DNA of 38,069 nucleotides from Rubrivivax sp. (GCA_027483705.1 JAIXTY010000193.1:1-38069), one strand, 5' to 3'; shown: positions 27,014-36,772, counted from the stretch's first letter. Notes: a model not told the origin generated them from the sequence alone. Made by a program: numbers and translations.

Positions 27014-29926
27014 CTAGGAAACGAACACGCCCCGCAACGAGCCCCGCCCGGCCCGCGCCGCGGCGCCCGGCGGGCGGCCCTGCGCGGCGGCCAGCGCGCG
27101 CAGCGCCTGCTGCACCGGCGCGGCGTTTTCATCGCCGTGCTGCAGCAGGGCCTCGAGGTAGTCGGCCACCGCGTCCAGCGGGTGGTTGGGCGGCATGCCG
27201 GGCGGGCGCTGCGCGCGGGCGCGCGCCAGCGTCTCGGCGGCGGCAGGGTCGCGCATCAGCACCAGTGAGTAGCTCACGTCGAGCAGCGCCGACCAGTGCC
27301 ACGCGATGCGCGGCTCGCTGTCGCGCTCGAACACCGCCACGCGCTTGCGCAGCAGCGGCACGCTGGCCGCGAAGTCGCCCTTCAGGCGCGCCAGCTGGCC
27401 CTGCACACGCGCCCAGCGGCTGGCCGCGGTGGCACCCGGCGGCATCAACGACGACGTCGCCAGCACCTCGTCGGCGAAGGCCGCGTCGTCGAACATCAGC
27501 GCCAGCTCGGCCAGCGCGACGACGCCGTCGATCACCGTCACCGGCAGCGGCTGCGGCTGGGTTCGGAACTCAGCCAGCAGGGCGCGCGCCTCGGCCAGCA
27601 GCGCGCGAGGGTCGTCGCCGGCGCGACCGCGCTGCAGCAGCGCCTCGGCGCGCGGGCGCAGCATCGTCGCCCCGGCCACGCCAGCGCGCGCCGCGCTGCC
27701 CAGCAGCAGCGCGTACTCGTCGGCGGCGCGCCGGTGCTGCGCGGTCTGCGTGAAGTAGCGCGCCAGCATGCGGTGCTGCAGCAGCGCCTGCTCGTTGCCG
27801 GGGCCCATCAACCGCTCCAGGTCGACGATCAGCTCGCGCGAGCGCTCCTCGATGCGGTCGTAGCGCGCCAGGTCGATCAGCGTGTCGACGACGTTGCGGC
27901 GCATGAAGAGGATGCTGCGGGCGTGCGCGGGGTCGGTGCTGGTCCACAGCGACTCGCCCTGCTGCAGCACGGCCAGCGCCTCGGGCGCGCGGCCCTGCCG
28001 GTTGCGCAGCACATGCAAGCCGTTCAGGTAGCTGATGCGTTCGGCGATGAGGTCGCCGCCGAGCTGCTGCGCCAGCTGCCAGCCGAGCTCCAGCGAGCGC
28101 TCGGCCTTGTCGAACTGGTCGGTGTGCATGTAGCTCATCGCCAGCGCGCCTTGCAGCTGGCGCACGGGCTCGGACACCGCGCCGAAGGCCGGCGGCAGCA
28201 GCGCCTGCAGCGGCTCCAGCCGCGCCAGCGCGAGGTTGTGGTCCTGCAGCGACTGCAGCGCGCGGCCCTGCGCCAGCTGCGCCAGCAGCGCCTCGGGCGA
28301 GCCGGCGCCGTGCTCGGCCACCGTGCGTTCCACCAGCCGCTCCAGCAGGGGCAGCGCGCGGTCGAAGCGGTTCAGGCGCGTGTAGGTGTCGGCCATCACG
28401 CCCATCAGCCGCAGCTCGGTGGCGGGGTCGTCGCGCAGGCGCTGCGGCAGCTCCTGCACGCTGGTCTCCAGCAGCTGCAGCACGGTGGGCCACTGGCCGC
28501 CATGGCGGTCGGGGCTGGCCGAGCTGAGCACGTCGGCCAGGTAGCTCGTCACGCGGTCGGACTGCCGCGCCGAGGCCTGGGCGCGCTGCCACTGCCAGGT
28601 GGCGGCGGCCAGGCCCGCGCTGAGTGCCAGCACGACCACGGACGTGGCCACCGCCACGCCGGCATGGCGGCGCAGCCACAGCCGCGTGTTGTGCTGCCAG
28701 TGCTCGCGCCGCACGCTCACCGGCCGGTGCGACAGCCAGCGCTCGAGATCGGCGATCAGCTCGCGCACGCTGCCGTAGCGCTCGGCCGGGTGCTTGCGCA
28801 GCGCCTTCGCGACCACCGCCTCCAGGTCGCCGAGCGCGCGCTCGGCGTCCAGCGGGCGGCCGGGGCCGTCGTCGGGCACCGGCGCCTGCGCGGCGCGGCG
28901 CTGCAGCTCGCGCAGCGGCGAGGCCGTCTCGTGCAGCAGCGCGTGCTCCACGGCCACGCGCGAGCGCTCGCGGCCGCCGAAGGGCCGCTCGCCGCCGAGC
29001 AGCTCATACAGCATCACGCCCAGCGAGAACACGTCGGTGGCGGTGCCGATGGGCTCGCCGGTCAGCTGCTCGGGCGCGGCGTAGGCCACGGTGACGCGGC
29101 GGCCGGCCAGCCGCGTGAGCTCGCCGGAGGCGCTGTCCTGCTGCGGGTCCAGCATCCCGGCGATGCCGAAGTCCAGCAGCTTGGGCTCGCCCTGCTCGTT
29201 GACGACCACGTTGCCGGGCTTGAGGTCGCGGTGCACGACGAGCCGGGCGTGCGCGTGGTCCACCGCGCGCGCCACCGCCAGCAAGAGGCGCACGCGGCCG
29301 GCCACCGTGGGCACGGCCTCGCGCACGTGGGCCGAGAGCGTGCGCCCACGCACCAGCTCCAGCACCAGGAAGGCCTGCCGCTGCCCGTCGACCACGTCCT
29401 GCCCGGCGTCGAGCAGCCGCGCGATCGACGGATGCTCCAGCCGCGCCAGCACGGCGCGCTCGCGCGCGAAGCGGGCGTCCAGGCCGGCCGTGCCGCCACC
29501 ACCGCCGCCCACCAGGCCCGAGCGCAGCAGCTTGATCGCCGCCTCGGCCTCGTACAGCCCGTCGGCGCGGCGGGCGCGCCAGACCTCGCCCATGCCGCCC
29601 TGGCCGATCTTCTCGATCAGCTCCCAGGCGCCCAGGCGCTGCCCGGCGCGGTGCGCGGGCTCGAGCGCGTCGTCGTCGGCGTCAGCCGACAGCGCGGCGG
29701 CGTCATCGGCCACCGGGGCGGTGAGCGCCTGCGCAAGCCGCAGGCCGAAGTCCGGCAGCAGCGGCCGGCCGGCACCGGCATGCGCGGCCAGCAGCCGCTG
29801 CAGCGGCGCGGCCAGCTCGACGTCGGCGCGCGCCAGCCGCTCGACGTGCCCGGCGCGCGCCGGCTCGTCGAGTTCGAGCACCTCGTCGAGTTCGCCGGAC
29901 AGGCGTTGCCAGAGTTCGCGGTCCAT
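27014..29926 (-). CDS. Transmembrane serine/threonine protein kinase with TPR-like C-terminal region
   Basis: A 970-residue Hanks-type kinase. Residues 100-395 form the kinase domain: the Gly loop IGQGGMGEVW, Lys132 in AAIKLL, the catalytic loop VHRDLKPGN with Asp234, and DFG at 252-254. All key residues are present, so it should be active. Residues 421-443 form one membrane helix; the C-terminal 520 residues (helical, TPR-like) would then lie in the periplasm and act as sensor. The first 95 residues are a helical cap typical of kinases paired with this sigma type. ATG 29926 is preceded by 16 nt from the stop of the ECF43-like sigma gene, and both are on the minus strand, so they form one operon. 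Its likely substrate is that sigma factor. Confidence 0.95.
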   Translation of the reverse strand: MDRELWQRLSGELDEVLELDEPARAGHVERLARADVELAAPLQRLLAAHAGAGRPLLPDFGLRLAQALTAPVADDAAALSADADDDALEPAHRAGQRLGAWELIEKIGQGGMGEVWRARRADGLYEAEAAIKLLRSGLVGGGGGGTAGLDARFARERAVLARLEHPSIARLLDAGQDVVDGQRQAFLVLELVRGRTLSAHVREAVPTVAGRVRLLLAVARAVDHAHARLVVHRDLKPGNVVVNEQGEPKLLDFGIAGMLDPQQDSASGELTRLAGRRVTVAYAAPEQLTGEPIGTATDVFSLGVMLYELLGGERPFGGRERSRVAVEHALLHETASPLRELQRRAAQAPVPDDGPGRPLDAERALGDLEAVVAKALRKHPAERYGSVRELIADLERWLSHRPVSVRREHWQHNTRLWLRRHAGVAVATSVVVLALSAGLAAATWQWQRAQASARQSDRVTSYLADVLSSASPDRHGGQWPTVLQLLETSVQELPQRLRDDPATELRLMGVMADTYTRLNRFDRALPLLERLVERTVAEHGAGSPEALLAQLAQGRALQSLQDHNLALARLEPLQALLPPAFGAVSEPVRQLQGALAMSYMHTDQFDKAERSLELGWQLAQQLGGDLIAERISYLNGLHVLRNRQGRAPEALAVLQQGESLWTSTDPAHARSILFMRRNVVDTLIDLARYDRIEERSRELIVDLERLMGPGNEQALLQHRMLARYFTQTAQHRRAADEYALLLGSAARAGVAGATMLRPRAEALLQRGRAGDDPRALLAEARALLAEFRTQPQPLPVTVIDGVVALAELALMFDDAAFADEVLATSSLMPPGATAASRWARVQGQLARLKGDFAASVPLLRKRVAVFERDSEPRIAWHWSALLDVSYSLVLMRDPAAAETLARARAQRPPGMPPNHPLDAVADYLEALLQHGDENAAPVQQALRALAAAQGRPPGAAARAGRGSLRGVFVS

Positions 29927-29942
29927 GCGGCGACCGGCGCGA

Positions 29943-30566
29943 TCACTCCAGGAGCGTCTGCAGCAGCAGCCGCGCCTTGACGAGGTCGCGGTCGACGGTG
30001 CGCGTGGCCACGCCGCGCAGCGCCGCGATGTCGGCGATGGGCACGCCGGCGAAGGCATGCATCTCCAGCAGTTCGTACAAGGGGGCGTCGATCTCGCGCA
30101 TGCGCTTGAGTGCCCGGTCGAGCGCCATCAGTTCCACCACGTCGGTGCCGGCGCCGGGCACGTCGGCCGCGGCCGACAGCGTGAACATGAGCTGCGCGCC
30201 GCCGCGCTTGTCGCGGCCCTCGGCGCGCAGGTGGTCGATGACCACCGAGCGCAGCACCTGCCCGACGTAGGCGAAGAACTGCCCGCGCGAGCCGCCTCTC
30301 AGGCCGGCCTGGTCGGCGATGCGCAGGAAGCCTTCGTGCACCAGCGCGGTGGTGTTGAGCCCGGTCACGCCGCCGGCCTGCGCCAGGCGGGCGCGCGCCA
30401 CGCGCTTGATCTCGGGGTACAGGCGCGCATACAGCTGCTGCAGCGCCCCGGATTCGCCGTCACTGGAGCGGTGCAGCAGCTCGGTGATGGTGTCCACCGG
30501 CGACGCGGCCGGATCGGGGCTTGCAGGGTTCGCAGGGGGGCCGGGTCGGGGGCCAGGTCCAGTCAT
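29943..30566 (-). CDS. ECF sigma factor of the kinase-paired (ECF43-like) type
   Basis: A 207-residue sigma factor. Region 2 has LYARLYPEIKRVARARL, LNTTALVHEGFLRIAD and FFAYVGQVLRSVVIDHLR; region 4 has YELLEMHAFAGVPIADIAAL and VATRTVDRDLVKARLLL. In place of the acidic region 2.2 that contacts the polymerase coiled coil, it has LNTTALVHE. In characterised relatives (Vibrio EcfP with PknT, Xanthomonas EcfK with PknS) the missing charge is restored by threonine phosphorylation by the neighbouring kinase. The Thr pair in LNTTALVHE is a candidate target here; this is inference. ATG 30566 is preferred; a TTG at 30584 would add six residues. The kinase gene follows 16 nt downstream, and the CYTH gene ends 84 nt upstream on the same strand. 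Confidence 0.93.
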   Translation of the reverse strand: MTGPGPRPGPPANPASPDPAASPVDTITELLHRSSDGESGALQQLYARLYPEIKRVARARLAQAGGVTGLNTTALVHEGFLRIADQAGLRGGSRGQFFAYVGQVLRSVVIDHLRAEGRDKRGGAQLMFTLSAAADVPGAGTDVVELMALDRALKRMREIDAPLYELLEMHAFAGVPIADIAALRGVATRTVDRDLVKARLLLQTLLE

Positions 30567-30636
30567 CGGACCATTCTGTCGCAAGGGCCTGGGAGCCCCG
30601 GCGCCGAAGGGCTGTTCAGGCTGGGGGTGGCGGGGC

Positions 30637-30660
30637 GTTCAGCGGGCCGTTCAGCGGGCC
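30637..30660. repeat. 12-bp tandem duplication across the CYTH stop codon
   Basis: GTTCAGCGGGCC occurs twice in tandem (30637-30648, 30649-30660). On the coding (minus) strand it duplicates the last codons and stop of the CYTH gene, giving a second in-frame TGA 12 nt later. Confidence 0.7.
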
Positions 30661-31169
30661 TGCAGCAGGTCGAGGTAGGCACCGGCCACGCGCGGCGCGT
30701 CGGCCAGGCCCAGAGCCTGCATCAGCGCCTCGGCCTCGGCGGCGCCGTCAGCGTCGGCCTCGCCGTCGCGCAGCACGACCTCCAGCTCCATGAAGTCGCC
30801 CAGGCCCTCAACCGCATCGAGGTGGATGCGCGTGCGGCCGGCCATCAACAGCAGCCGCCGCTTGCGCACGCGGCCCAGCAGGCCGAGGCCGCGCTGCAGC
30901 GCCTCGCGGCAGGCATCGCCGTCGCCCACCGGCACGCGCACGTAGTCGCTGGCCTTGGCCTCGGCGTGGTCGGCGCGGTGGTAGTGGATGAGCTCGGCGC
31001 TGCCGTCGGCAAACTGCCGCAGCTTCAGCCGGCCCCGGCCGGCGGGCAGCACGAAGAAGCTGTCGTCCTGCACGATCAGCTGCTCAGGTGCCGTGGCGAT
31101 TGCACGGGCGCGCTCGCGCAGCGCCGCGGCATCGGCCACGAGGGCCTTGATCTCGATGTTGCGCGCCAC
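30651..31169 (-). CDS. CYTH domain protein (class IV adenylate cyclase-like)
   Basis: A 172-residue soluble protein of the CYTH superfamily (CyaB-type adenylate cyclases and thiamine triphosphatases), whose members act on triphosphate substrates in a beta-tunnel. The GTG at 31169 opens with ARNIEIKALV, matching the N-terminal acidic-Lys strand of class IV cyclase-like proteins. Later strands include QDDSFFVLPAGRGRLKLRQF, shown here by GRLKLRQF, the Arg/Lys block VRKRRLLLMAGRTRIHLD, and FMELEVVL with the second acidic pair. Whether it makes cAMP, cleaves triphosphates or binds another ligand cannot be told. It starts 4 nt after the stop of the FrnE-like gene, so it is the third gene of an operon with it, and the ECF43-like sigma gene follows 84 nt downstream on the same strand. 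Confidence 0.88.
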   Translation of the reverse strand: MARNIEIKALVADAAALRERARAIATAPEQLIVQDDSFFVLPAGRGRLKLRQFADGSAELIHYHRADHAEAKASDYVRVPVGDGDACREALQRGLGLLGRVRKRRLLLMAGRTRIHLDAVEGLGDFMELEVVLRDGEADADGAAEAEALMQALGLADAPRVAGAYLDLLQAR

Positions 31170-31173
31170 GGGC

Positions 31174-31818
31174 TCAGTCGCCCGCCGCCAGCCGCTCGCG
31201 CAGCACCTGCTCGAACACCTCCGGCGGCTGCCCGCCCTGGATGAGGAAGCGGCGGTCGATGACGATGGACGGCACGCTGCGGATGCCGGCCTGCTGCCAC
31301 TCGGCTTCGGCCTCGCGCACCTCGTCGGCGAAGCAGGCGCTGTCGTCGATGACGGCGGCGGCCTCGCCGCCATCCAGGCCCGCGGCGGCGGCGGCCTCCA
31401 GCAGCACCTCGCGCGCGGCCGGGTTGCGGCCCTCGCCGTGGTAGGCCTGCAGCAGCGCGCGCTTCATCGCCTTCTGCGCCGCCGGGCTCTGCAGGCCGGC
31501 CCAGTGCAGCAGCCGGTGCGCATCGAAGGTGTTCCACACGTGCGCGCGCTCGCCGAAGGTGAAGCCCAGCGCCGCACCGCGCGCGGCGATGTTGGCGCGG
31601 TTGGCGGCCAGCTGCTCGTCGCTCATGCCGTACTTGGCCTTCAGGTACTGCGCTGCGTCGGCGCCCTCGGGCGCCATGCCGGGGTTCAGCTCGAAGGGCT
31701 GGAAGTGCAGCTCGACGGCCGCGGCGTCGGGGCCGAGCGCGCCGAGCGCGCGGTCCAGGCTGGCCAGGCCGATGGCGCACCAGGGGCAGGCCACGTCGGA
31801 GACGAAGTCGATTCGCAT
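31174..31818 (-). CDS. FrnE/DsbA family thioredoxin-fold oxidoreductase
   Basis: A 214-residue DsbA-superfamily protein of the FrnE type. The active-site pair is CPWC (Cys11-Cys14), directly after the first strand (MRIDFVSDVA), and the cis-Pro motif appears as IRSVPSIVID near residue 180. FQPFELNPGM and KAKYGMS are typical of the family. There is no signal peptide, so it acts in the cytoplasm, where relatives serve as disulfide isomerases or in polyketide-type redox steps. It lies 14 nt after the NAD(P)-binding protein gene and 4 nt before the CYTH gene, all on the minus strand, which points to one transcript. The ATG at 31818 is the natural start of the thioredoxin fold. Confidence 0.93.
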   Translation of the reverse strand: MRIDFVSDVACPWCAIGLASLDRALGALGPDAAAVELHFQPFELNPGMAPEGADAAQYLKAKYGMSDEQLAANRANIAARGAALGFTFGERAHVWNTFDAHRLLHWAGLQSPAAQKAMKRALLQAYHGEGRNPAAREVLLEAAAAAGLDGGEAAAVIDDSACFADEVREAEAEWQQAGIRSVPSIVIDRRFLIQGGQPPEVFEQVLRERLAAGD

Positions 31819-31832
31819 GGGGTGTGTCCGTT

Positions 31833-32852
31833 TCAGGCCGCCTTCGCGGCCTGGGTCTTGATGAACTGTTCGGCGGTGGTGAGCGCCACGCCCAGGCGGG
31901 CGGCCGCCGCCGGGGATTCGAGCTCGCGCGGCTGCGCCGCAAACCAGTTGAGCGCCATGATGTTGGCGGCGGCCTCCGAGAATGGCCGCATCAGCACGCG
32001 CTGCAGCGCAAACACCGCCGCCGGCGTGCCCACCACCTGCACCGGGCGCTTCAGCACGGCGGCGGCCCGCTCGGCCACGTCGTGCCAGCTCAGCGCCTCG
32101 GGGCCGCCCAGCGCCAACGTGGCGTTAAGAGCCGCCTCGTGCCGGGTGGCCGCGATGCAGCAGCGCGCGACGTCGTCGATGGCGATGAAGGCCTGGCGGT
32201 TGTCGGCCCGGCCGGGCACGATGAGCAGGCCGCGCCGCTCCGCCAGACCGCCGACCACGCCCATGAAGCGCTGCAGAAAGGGCCAGGGCCTCGCCGTCAG
32301 CGGCGCCGCGTCGCCGCGCGTGGCCAGCGCCAGGCCGGCAAGCGCGAACCAGTCGTCCATGAACGGTGCGAAGCGCAGCACCGCGTGCGGCAGGCCCGAG
32401 GCGGCCAGGCGCTGCTCGGCCTGGCGGCGCAGCCGGAACAGCGGGATGCGCTCGTCGAACGGCGTCTGCGGCACCGACACCAGCACCAAGCGCTCGCAGC
32501 GGTGCTTCTGGCAGGCCGCGAACAGCGCGGCATAACCGGCATCGTCCACGGTGGCGAAGCGGCTGCCGTTCAGCGGCGCCACCGCGGTGGCGCTGGCGAT
32601 GACCGCGCCCACGCCCTGGCAGGCGGCGTCGAGGCTGGCGGGGTCGGCGAGATCGGCGTGCACGATGTCCACGTGCGGCAGCCGCAGGTGCTGCTGGCGC
32701 GAGCTGGGCCGCACCAGCGCCCGCACCGGCCGCCGCGCCGCCGACAGCTGCTGCACCAGCCGCGTGCCCAGCTGGCCGCTGGCGCCGACCACGAGCGTGG
32801 GGCGGTGGTGAGATGGCGGCGGGGGCGGCGGGGGTGGGGTGCGCGTCTTCAT
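31833..32852 (-). CDS. NmrA-like NAD(P)-binding epimerase/dehydratase-fold protein
   Basis: A 339-residue protein of the atypical short-chain dehydrogenase (NmrA/NAD-dependent epimerase-like) family. The dinucleotide-binding motif is VVGASGQLGTRLV, starting at about residue 19, followed by VRALVRPSSRQ, in which the Arg residues would favour NADPH. DIVHADLADPASLDAA and GVGAVIASATAV are typical subsequent blocks. The catalytic Tyr-Lys pair of true dehydrogenases is not evident, so it may be a redox sensor or a quinone-type reductase. The first 18 residues include a run of eight prolines. ATG 32852 is preferred; the frame stays open far upstream only as an antisense shadow of the next gene. It leads the operon with the FrnE and CYTH genes, and is divergent (80 nt) from the DUF3857 gene. 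Confidence 0.87.
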   Translation of the reverse strand: MKTRTPPPPPPPPSHHRPTLVVGASGQLGTRLVQQLSAARRPVRALVRPSSRQQHLRLPHVDIVHADLADPASLDAACQGVGAVIASATAVAPLNGSRFATVDDAGYAALFAACQKHRCERLVLVSVPQTPFDERIPLFRLRRQAEQRLAASGLPHAVLRFAPFMDDWFALAGLALATRGDAAPLTARPWPFLQRFMGVVGGLAERRGLLIVPGRADNRQAFIAIDDVARCCIAATRHEAALNATLALGGPEALSWHDVAERAAAVLKRPVQVVGTPAAVFALQRVLMRPFSEAAANIMALNWFAAQPRELESPAAAARLGVALTTAEQFIKTQAAKAA

Positions 32853-32932
32853 CGGGGACAGGCCCAGTGCACGGCAGTGTAGGGGCCGTCTACAGTCAGC
32901 GCGACACGACGACCTGGCCAGGGAGGCACGGC

Positions 32933-35863
32933 ATGGTGGGACTTGAATCGCGCGGGCCGGGGCAGGCCCTGCGCCGCATCGTGGCCGGCCTGGCCCTGTG
33001 CCTCCTGGCGACGGCGGGCTGGGCACAACGGCCGCCGGCCGTGAAGCCGGTGCCCGCGGCCAAACCGACGAACGCGGCCAAACCGACGAACGCGGCCAAG
33101 GCGGCGAACGCGGCCGCCGCGACGAAGGCGACCCTGGCCGCCGCGTCGCCCGCCAAGCCCGCCAAGCCCGCAGAAGCCGAACGCCCCTACCGCATCGGCC
33201 CGGCACCGGCCTGGGTGGTGGACACGCCCGTGCCCGAGCGGCTGCCGCCGCAGGCGGCGCCGATGGCGTACCGGCTGGTCGAGGACCAGATCCACGTCGA
33301 CGGCCAGGGCTGGTCGGAGTTCTCACGCGTCGTCCGCGTGGCGCGCGAGGCCTCGGGCCTGGCCGCCGCCGCGCAATGGGAGCTGCGCTTCGACCCCAGC
33401 TACCAGACCATGACGGTGCACCGCCTCGACGTCATCCGCGGCGGCGTGCGCCAGTCGCGCCTGGCGCAGCAGCGCATCGAGGTGCTGCAGCGCGAGGAAC
33501 GCCTGGAGCAGCGCCTCTACGACGGCCAGCTGACACTGTCGATCGTGCTTGACGACGTGCGCGTCGGCGACGAGATCGACGTCGCCTACACCGTGAGCGG
33601 CGCCAACCCGGTGTTCGGCGGCCGCTTCGTGCACCTGGCGTGGATGGGCACCGACCGCGGCCCGGTGGCGCGCTGGCAGACGCGGCTGCTGGCCCCGGCG
33701 GCGCGCACCATCCACACGCGACAGGGGCCGGCCGATGCCCGCATGACGCAGACGCAGCGCGGCGAGCTGCGCGACACGGTCTGGGTGCGCGACGACGTGC
33801 CCGCGCACACCGGCGAGCCGGGCATGCCCTGGTCGGCGATGACGCCGGAGCTGCTGCAGTTCAGCGAGTTCCGCGACTGGGCCGAGGTCGCGGCCTGGGG
33901 CGAGCAGCTCTTTGCCGAATCCACGCCCTCGCCCGGCGTGGCCGCGCGGGCCGACGACATCCGCGCCGCCCACGCCACCCCGGCGGCGCGGCTGGGCGAG
34001 GCGCTGCGCTTCGTGCAGCAGGAGGTGCGGTACTTCGGTGTCTTCATCGGTCCCGGCTCGCACCGCCCCAACCCGCCGCAACGCGTGCTGGAGCAGCGCT
34101 TCGGCGACTGCAAGGACAAGGTCAGCCTGCTGGGTGCCCTGCTGCGGCGGCTGGACGTGCCGGTGCGCCCGGTGCTGGTGTCGACGCGGCTGCGCGGCCG
34201 CGTCGACGAGATGCTGCCCAGCCCGCTGGCCTTCGACCACGTCATCGTGCGCGTCGAACTCGACGGGCAACCGCTGTGGCTCGACCCGACGCGCGCGCAG
34301 CAGTCCGGGCCCCTGCCGGCGCGCCAGGCCGTGTTCTCGCGCGGGCTCGACCTCGCCGCCGGCACGCAGGCGCTGGCCACGCTGCCCGAGCCCTTCGGCC
34401 GCACGGTGATGCAGGTCGACGACCTGCTGAAGGTGACCGAGTTCGCCAGCGGCGCCGAGCTGCACTCGCGCATCACCTGGCATGGCGAGCTCGCCGAGGG
34501 CGTGCGCGCGGCCGTGGCCGAGCGCGGCGCCGCCGCCATGGCCGATGCCGTGAGCATCCACTACGTGCGCGTGTACCCGGGGCTGCGCCGGCTCGACCCG
34601 CCGCGCACCGAGGACGCGGCCGACGCCGACGCCGTGACCCTGGTGCAGCGCTTTGCGCTGCCCGATCCCTGGCGCTACGTCGACAAGCGCGCACTGCAGG
34701 CCGACGTGCTGCTGTGGGTGGGCGTGGAGGCGCTGCTGCCGCCCAAGACCGAAAGCCGGCGCTTCCCGCTGGCCTTCGACCACCCGGGGCATTACCGCCA
34801 CCGCGTGCGCGTGGCCTTCCCCGAGACGGTCTACCGCGACAGCGGTTCGCGGCAGCTGGACGAACGCGACCGCCACTTCACGCTGGCCGTCGACATGGAA
34901 GGCGCGCCGGCGCATCTGGAGTACCGCGCCGACGTGCGCGTGCTGCTGGATCGCGTCGAGCCGGCGAACTGGGCCTCCTACCAGCAGGCGGTGCAGCGGG
35001 CCTTGCCGAAGCTGGGCCTGAGCTTCGGCGTGCCGGCGATGACGCTGGCGCGATCCGACGAGCTGACGCGCGAGTTGCGCAGCCTGCAGGAGACGGCCAG
35101 CCGCAGCCGCCGCGATCCCACCGAGGTGCAGATCCGCGCCGAGGTCGACAGCCGCGCCATCAGCGCGCAGCTCGACAGCGGCCGCCTGCCGGCCACGGCG
35201 CGCGCGCAGGCCCTGGTGAGCCGCGGCATCGCCTGGGACTTCCTGGGCCGGCTCGACCGCGGCCGCGCCGACTTCGAGGCCGCGCTGGCGCTGCAGCCCG
35301 AGTCGCTGCCAGCGCTGAACGCCGCCGCCACCAACGCGCAGTCGCGCGGCGACACAGCGCAGGCGCTGGACTACGTGGCTCGCGTGCTGAAGCAGCAGCC
35401 GCGTGACACCGCGGCCCTGGCCACGCGGGGGCGGACGCTGTACCTGGCAGGCCGCTACGACGACGCGCGCAGCGACTTCGAGCAGATGCTCGGCCAGCAG
35501 AGCGAGCGGCGGACCGGCTACCCGCTGATGTGGCTGGCCCTGGCCACCGCGCGCAGCGGCGGCGACCCGAAGTCGCTGCGCCAGCGTTTCCCGACCTCCG
35601 AGTGGCCGACCGAGTGGCCGCGGCCGCTGCTGGACGTGCTGGTGGCCGATGGCGCCGCCGCCGCGGCGCTGAAGGCGGCCCGCGCCAACCGCTCGCCGCG
35701 CGAGGCCCAGACCGAGGCCCACTTCTTCCTGGCCGAACGCGAGGCGGCGGCCGGCAACCTGCCGGCGGCCATCGACGGCTGGAAGCGCGCCGTGGACCTG
35801 GGCGTGACCGAGTTCCTGGAGCACAGCGCCGCCAGCCAGCAGCTGGCGCGCCAGCGGCGCTGA
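32933..35863 (+). CDS. DUF3857/transglutaminase-like/TPR protein, exported
   Basis: A 976-residue exported protein. A signal peptide (RRIVAGLALCLLATAGWAQ) is followed by a Lys/Ala/Pro-rich linker built of four short repeats. From about residue 90 to 310 lies a DUF3857 domain, then a transglutaminase-like domain with Cys393 in GDCKDK, His436 in FDHVIV and Asp451 in LDPT, an intact papain-like triad. The last 230 residues contain TPR repeats (ALVSRGIAWDFLGRLDRG, ALDYVARVLKQQPRDTAALAT in part). The function of the family is not known; the triad suggests a peptidase or cross-linking role in the envelope. ATG 32933 is well supported by GGGAGG 6 nt upstream. It is divergent from the epimerase-fold gene and convergent with the permease gene (27 nt). 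Confidence 0.92.
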   Translation: MVGLESRGPGQALRRIVAGLALCLLATAGWAQRPPAVKPVPAAKPTNAAKPTNAAKAANAAAATKATLAAASPAKPAKPAEAERPYRIGPAPAWVVDTPVPERLPPQAAPMAYRLVEDQIHVDGQGWSEFSRVVRVAREASGLAAAAQWELRFDPSYQTMTVHRLDVIRGGVRQSRLAQQRIEVLQREERLEQRLYDGQLTLSIVLDDVRVGDEIDVAYTVSGANPVFGGRFVHLAWMGTDRGPVARWQTRLLAPAARTIHTRQGPADARMTQTQRGELRDTVWVRDDVPAHTGEPGMPWSAMTPELLQFSEFRDWAEVAAWGEQLFAESTPSPGVAARADDIRAAHATPAARLGEALRFVQQEVRYFGVFIGPGSHRPNPPQRVLEQRFGDCKDKVSLLGALLRRLDVPVRPVLVSTRLRGRVDEMLPSPLAFDHVIVRVELDGQPLWLDPTRAQQSGPLPARQAVFSRGLDLAAGTQALATLPEPFGRTVMQVDDLLKVTEFASGAELHSRITWHGELAEGVRAAVAERGAAAMADAVSIHYVRVYPGLRRLDPPRTEDAADADAVTLVQRFALPDPWRYVDKRALQADVLLWVGVEALLPPKTESRRFPLAFDHPGHYRHRVRVAFPETVYRDSGSRQLDERDRHFTLAVDMEGAPAHLEYRADVRVLLDRVEPANWASYQQAVQRALPKLGLSFGVPAMTLARSDELTRELRSLQETASRSRRDPTEVQIRAEVDSRAISAQLDSGRLPATARAQALVSRGIAWDFLGRLDRGRADFEAALALQPESLPALNAAATNAQSRGDTAQALDYVARVLKQQPRDTAALATRGRTLYLAGRYDDARSDFEQMLGQQSERRTGYPLMWLALATARSGGDPKSLRQRFPTSEWPTEWPRPLLDVLVADGAAAAALKAARANRSPREAQTEAHFFLAEREAAAGNLPAAIDGWKRAVDLGVTEFLEHSAASQQLARQRR
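33056..33127 (+). repeat. 18-bp minisatellite encoding Ala-Ala-Lys-Pro-Thr-Asn
   Basis: Four tandem 18-bp units lie in the linker of the DUF3857 gene. Units 1 and 2 (33056-33073, 33074-33091) are identical and encode AAKPTN; unit 3 has a few changes (AAKAAN) and unit 4 is more diverged (AAAATK). The length keeps the frame, so copy number could vary without breaking the protein. Confidence 0.85.
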
Positions 35864-35890
35864 GCGGCGATCAGCACCGCCCGGCCCGGT

Positions 35891-36772
<882 letters not shown>

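Noticed and set aside
33056-33127. CRISPR-like short repeats
   Set aside because: The units are contiguous without spacers and lie in frame inside a coding region; this is a minisatellite.
32853-33326. N-terminal extension of the epimerase-fold protein
   Set aside because: It lies antisense to the DUF3857 gene and is Arg/Pro-rich with no domain; ATG 32852 precedes the dinucleotide-binding fold.
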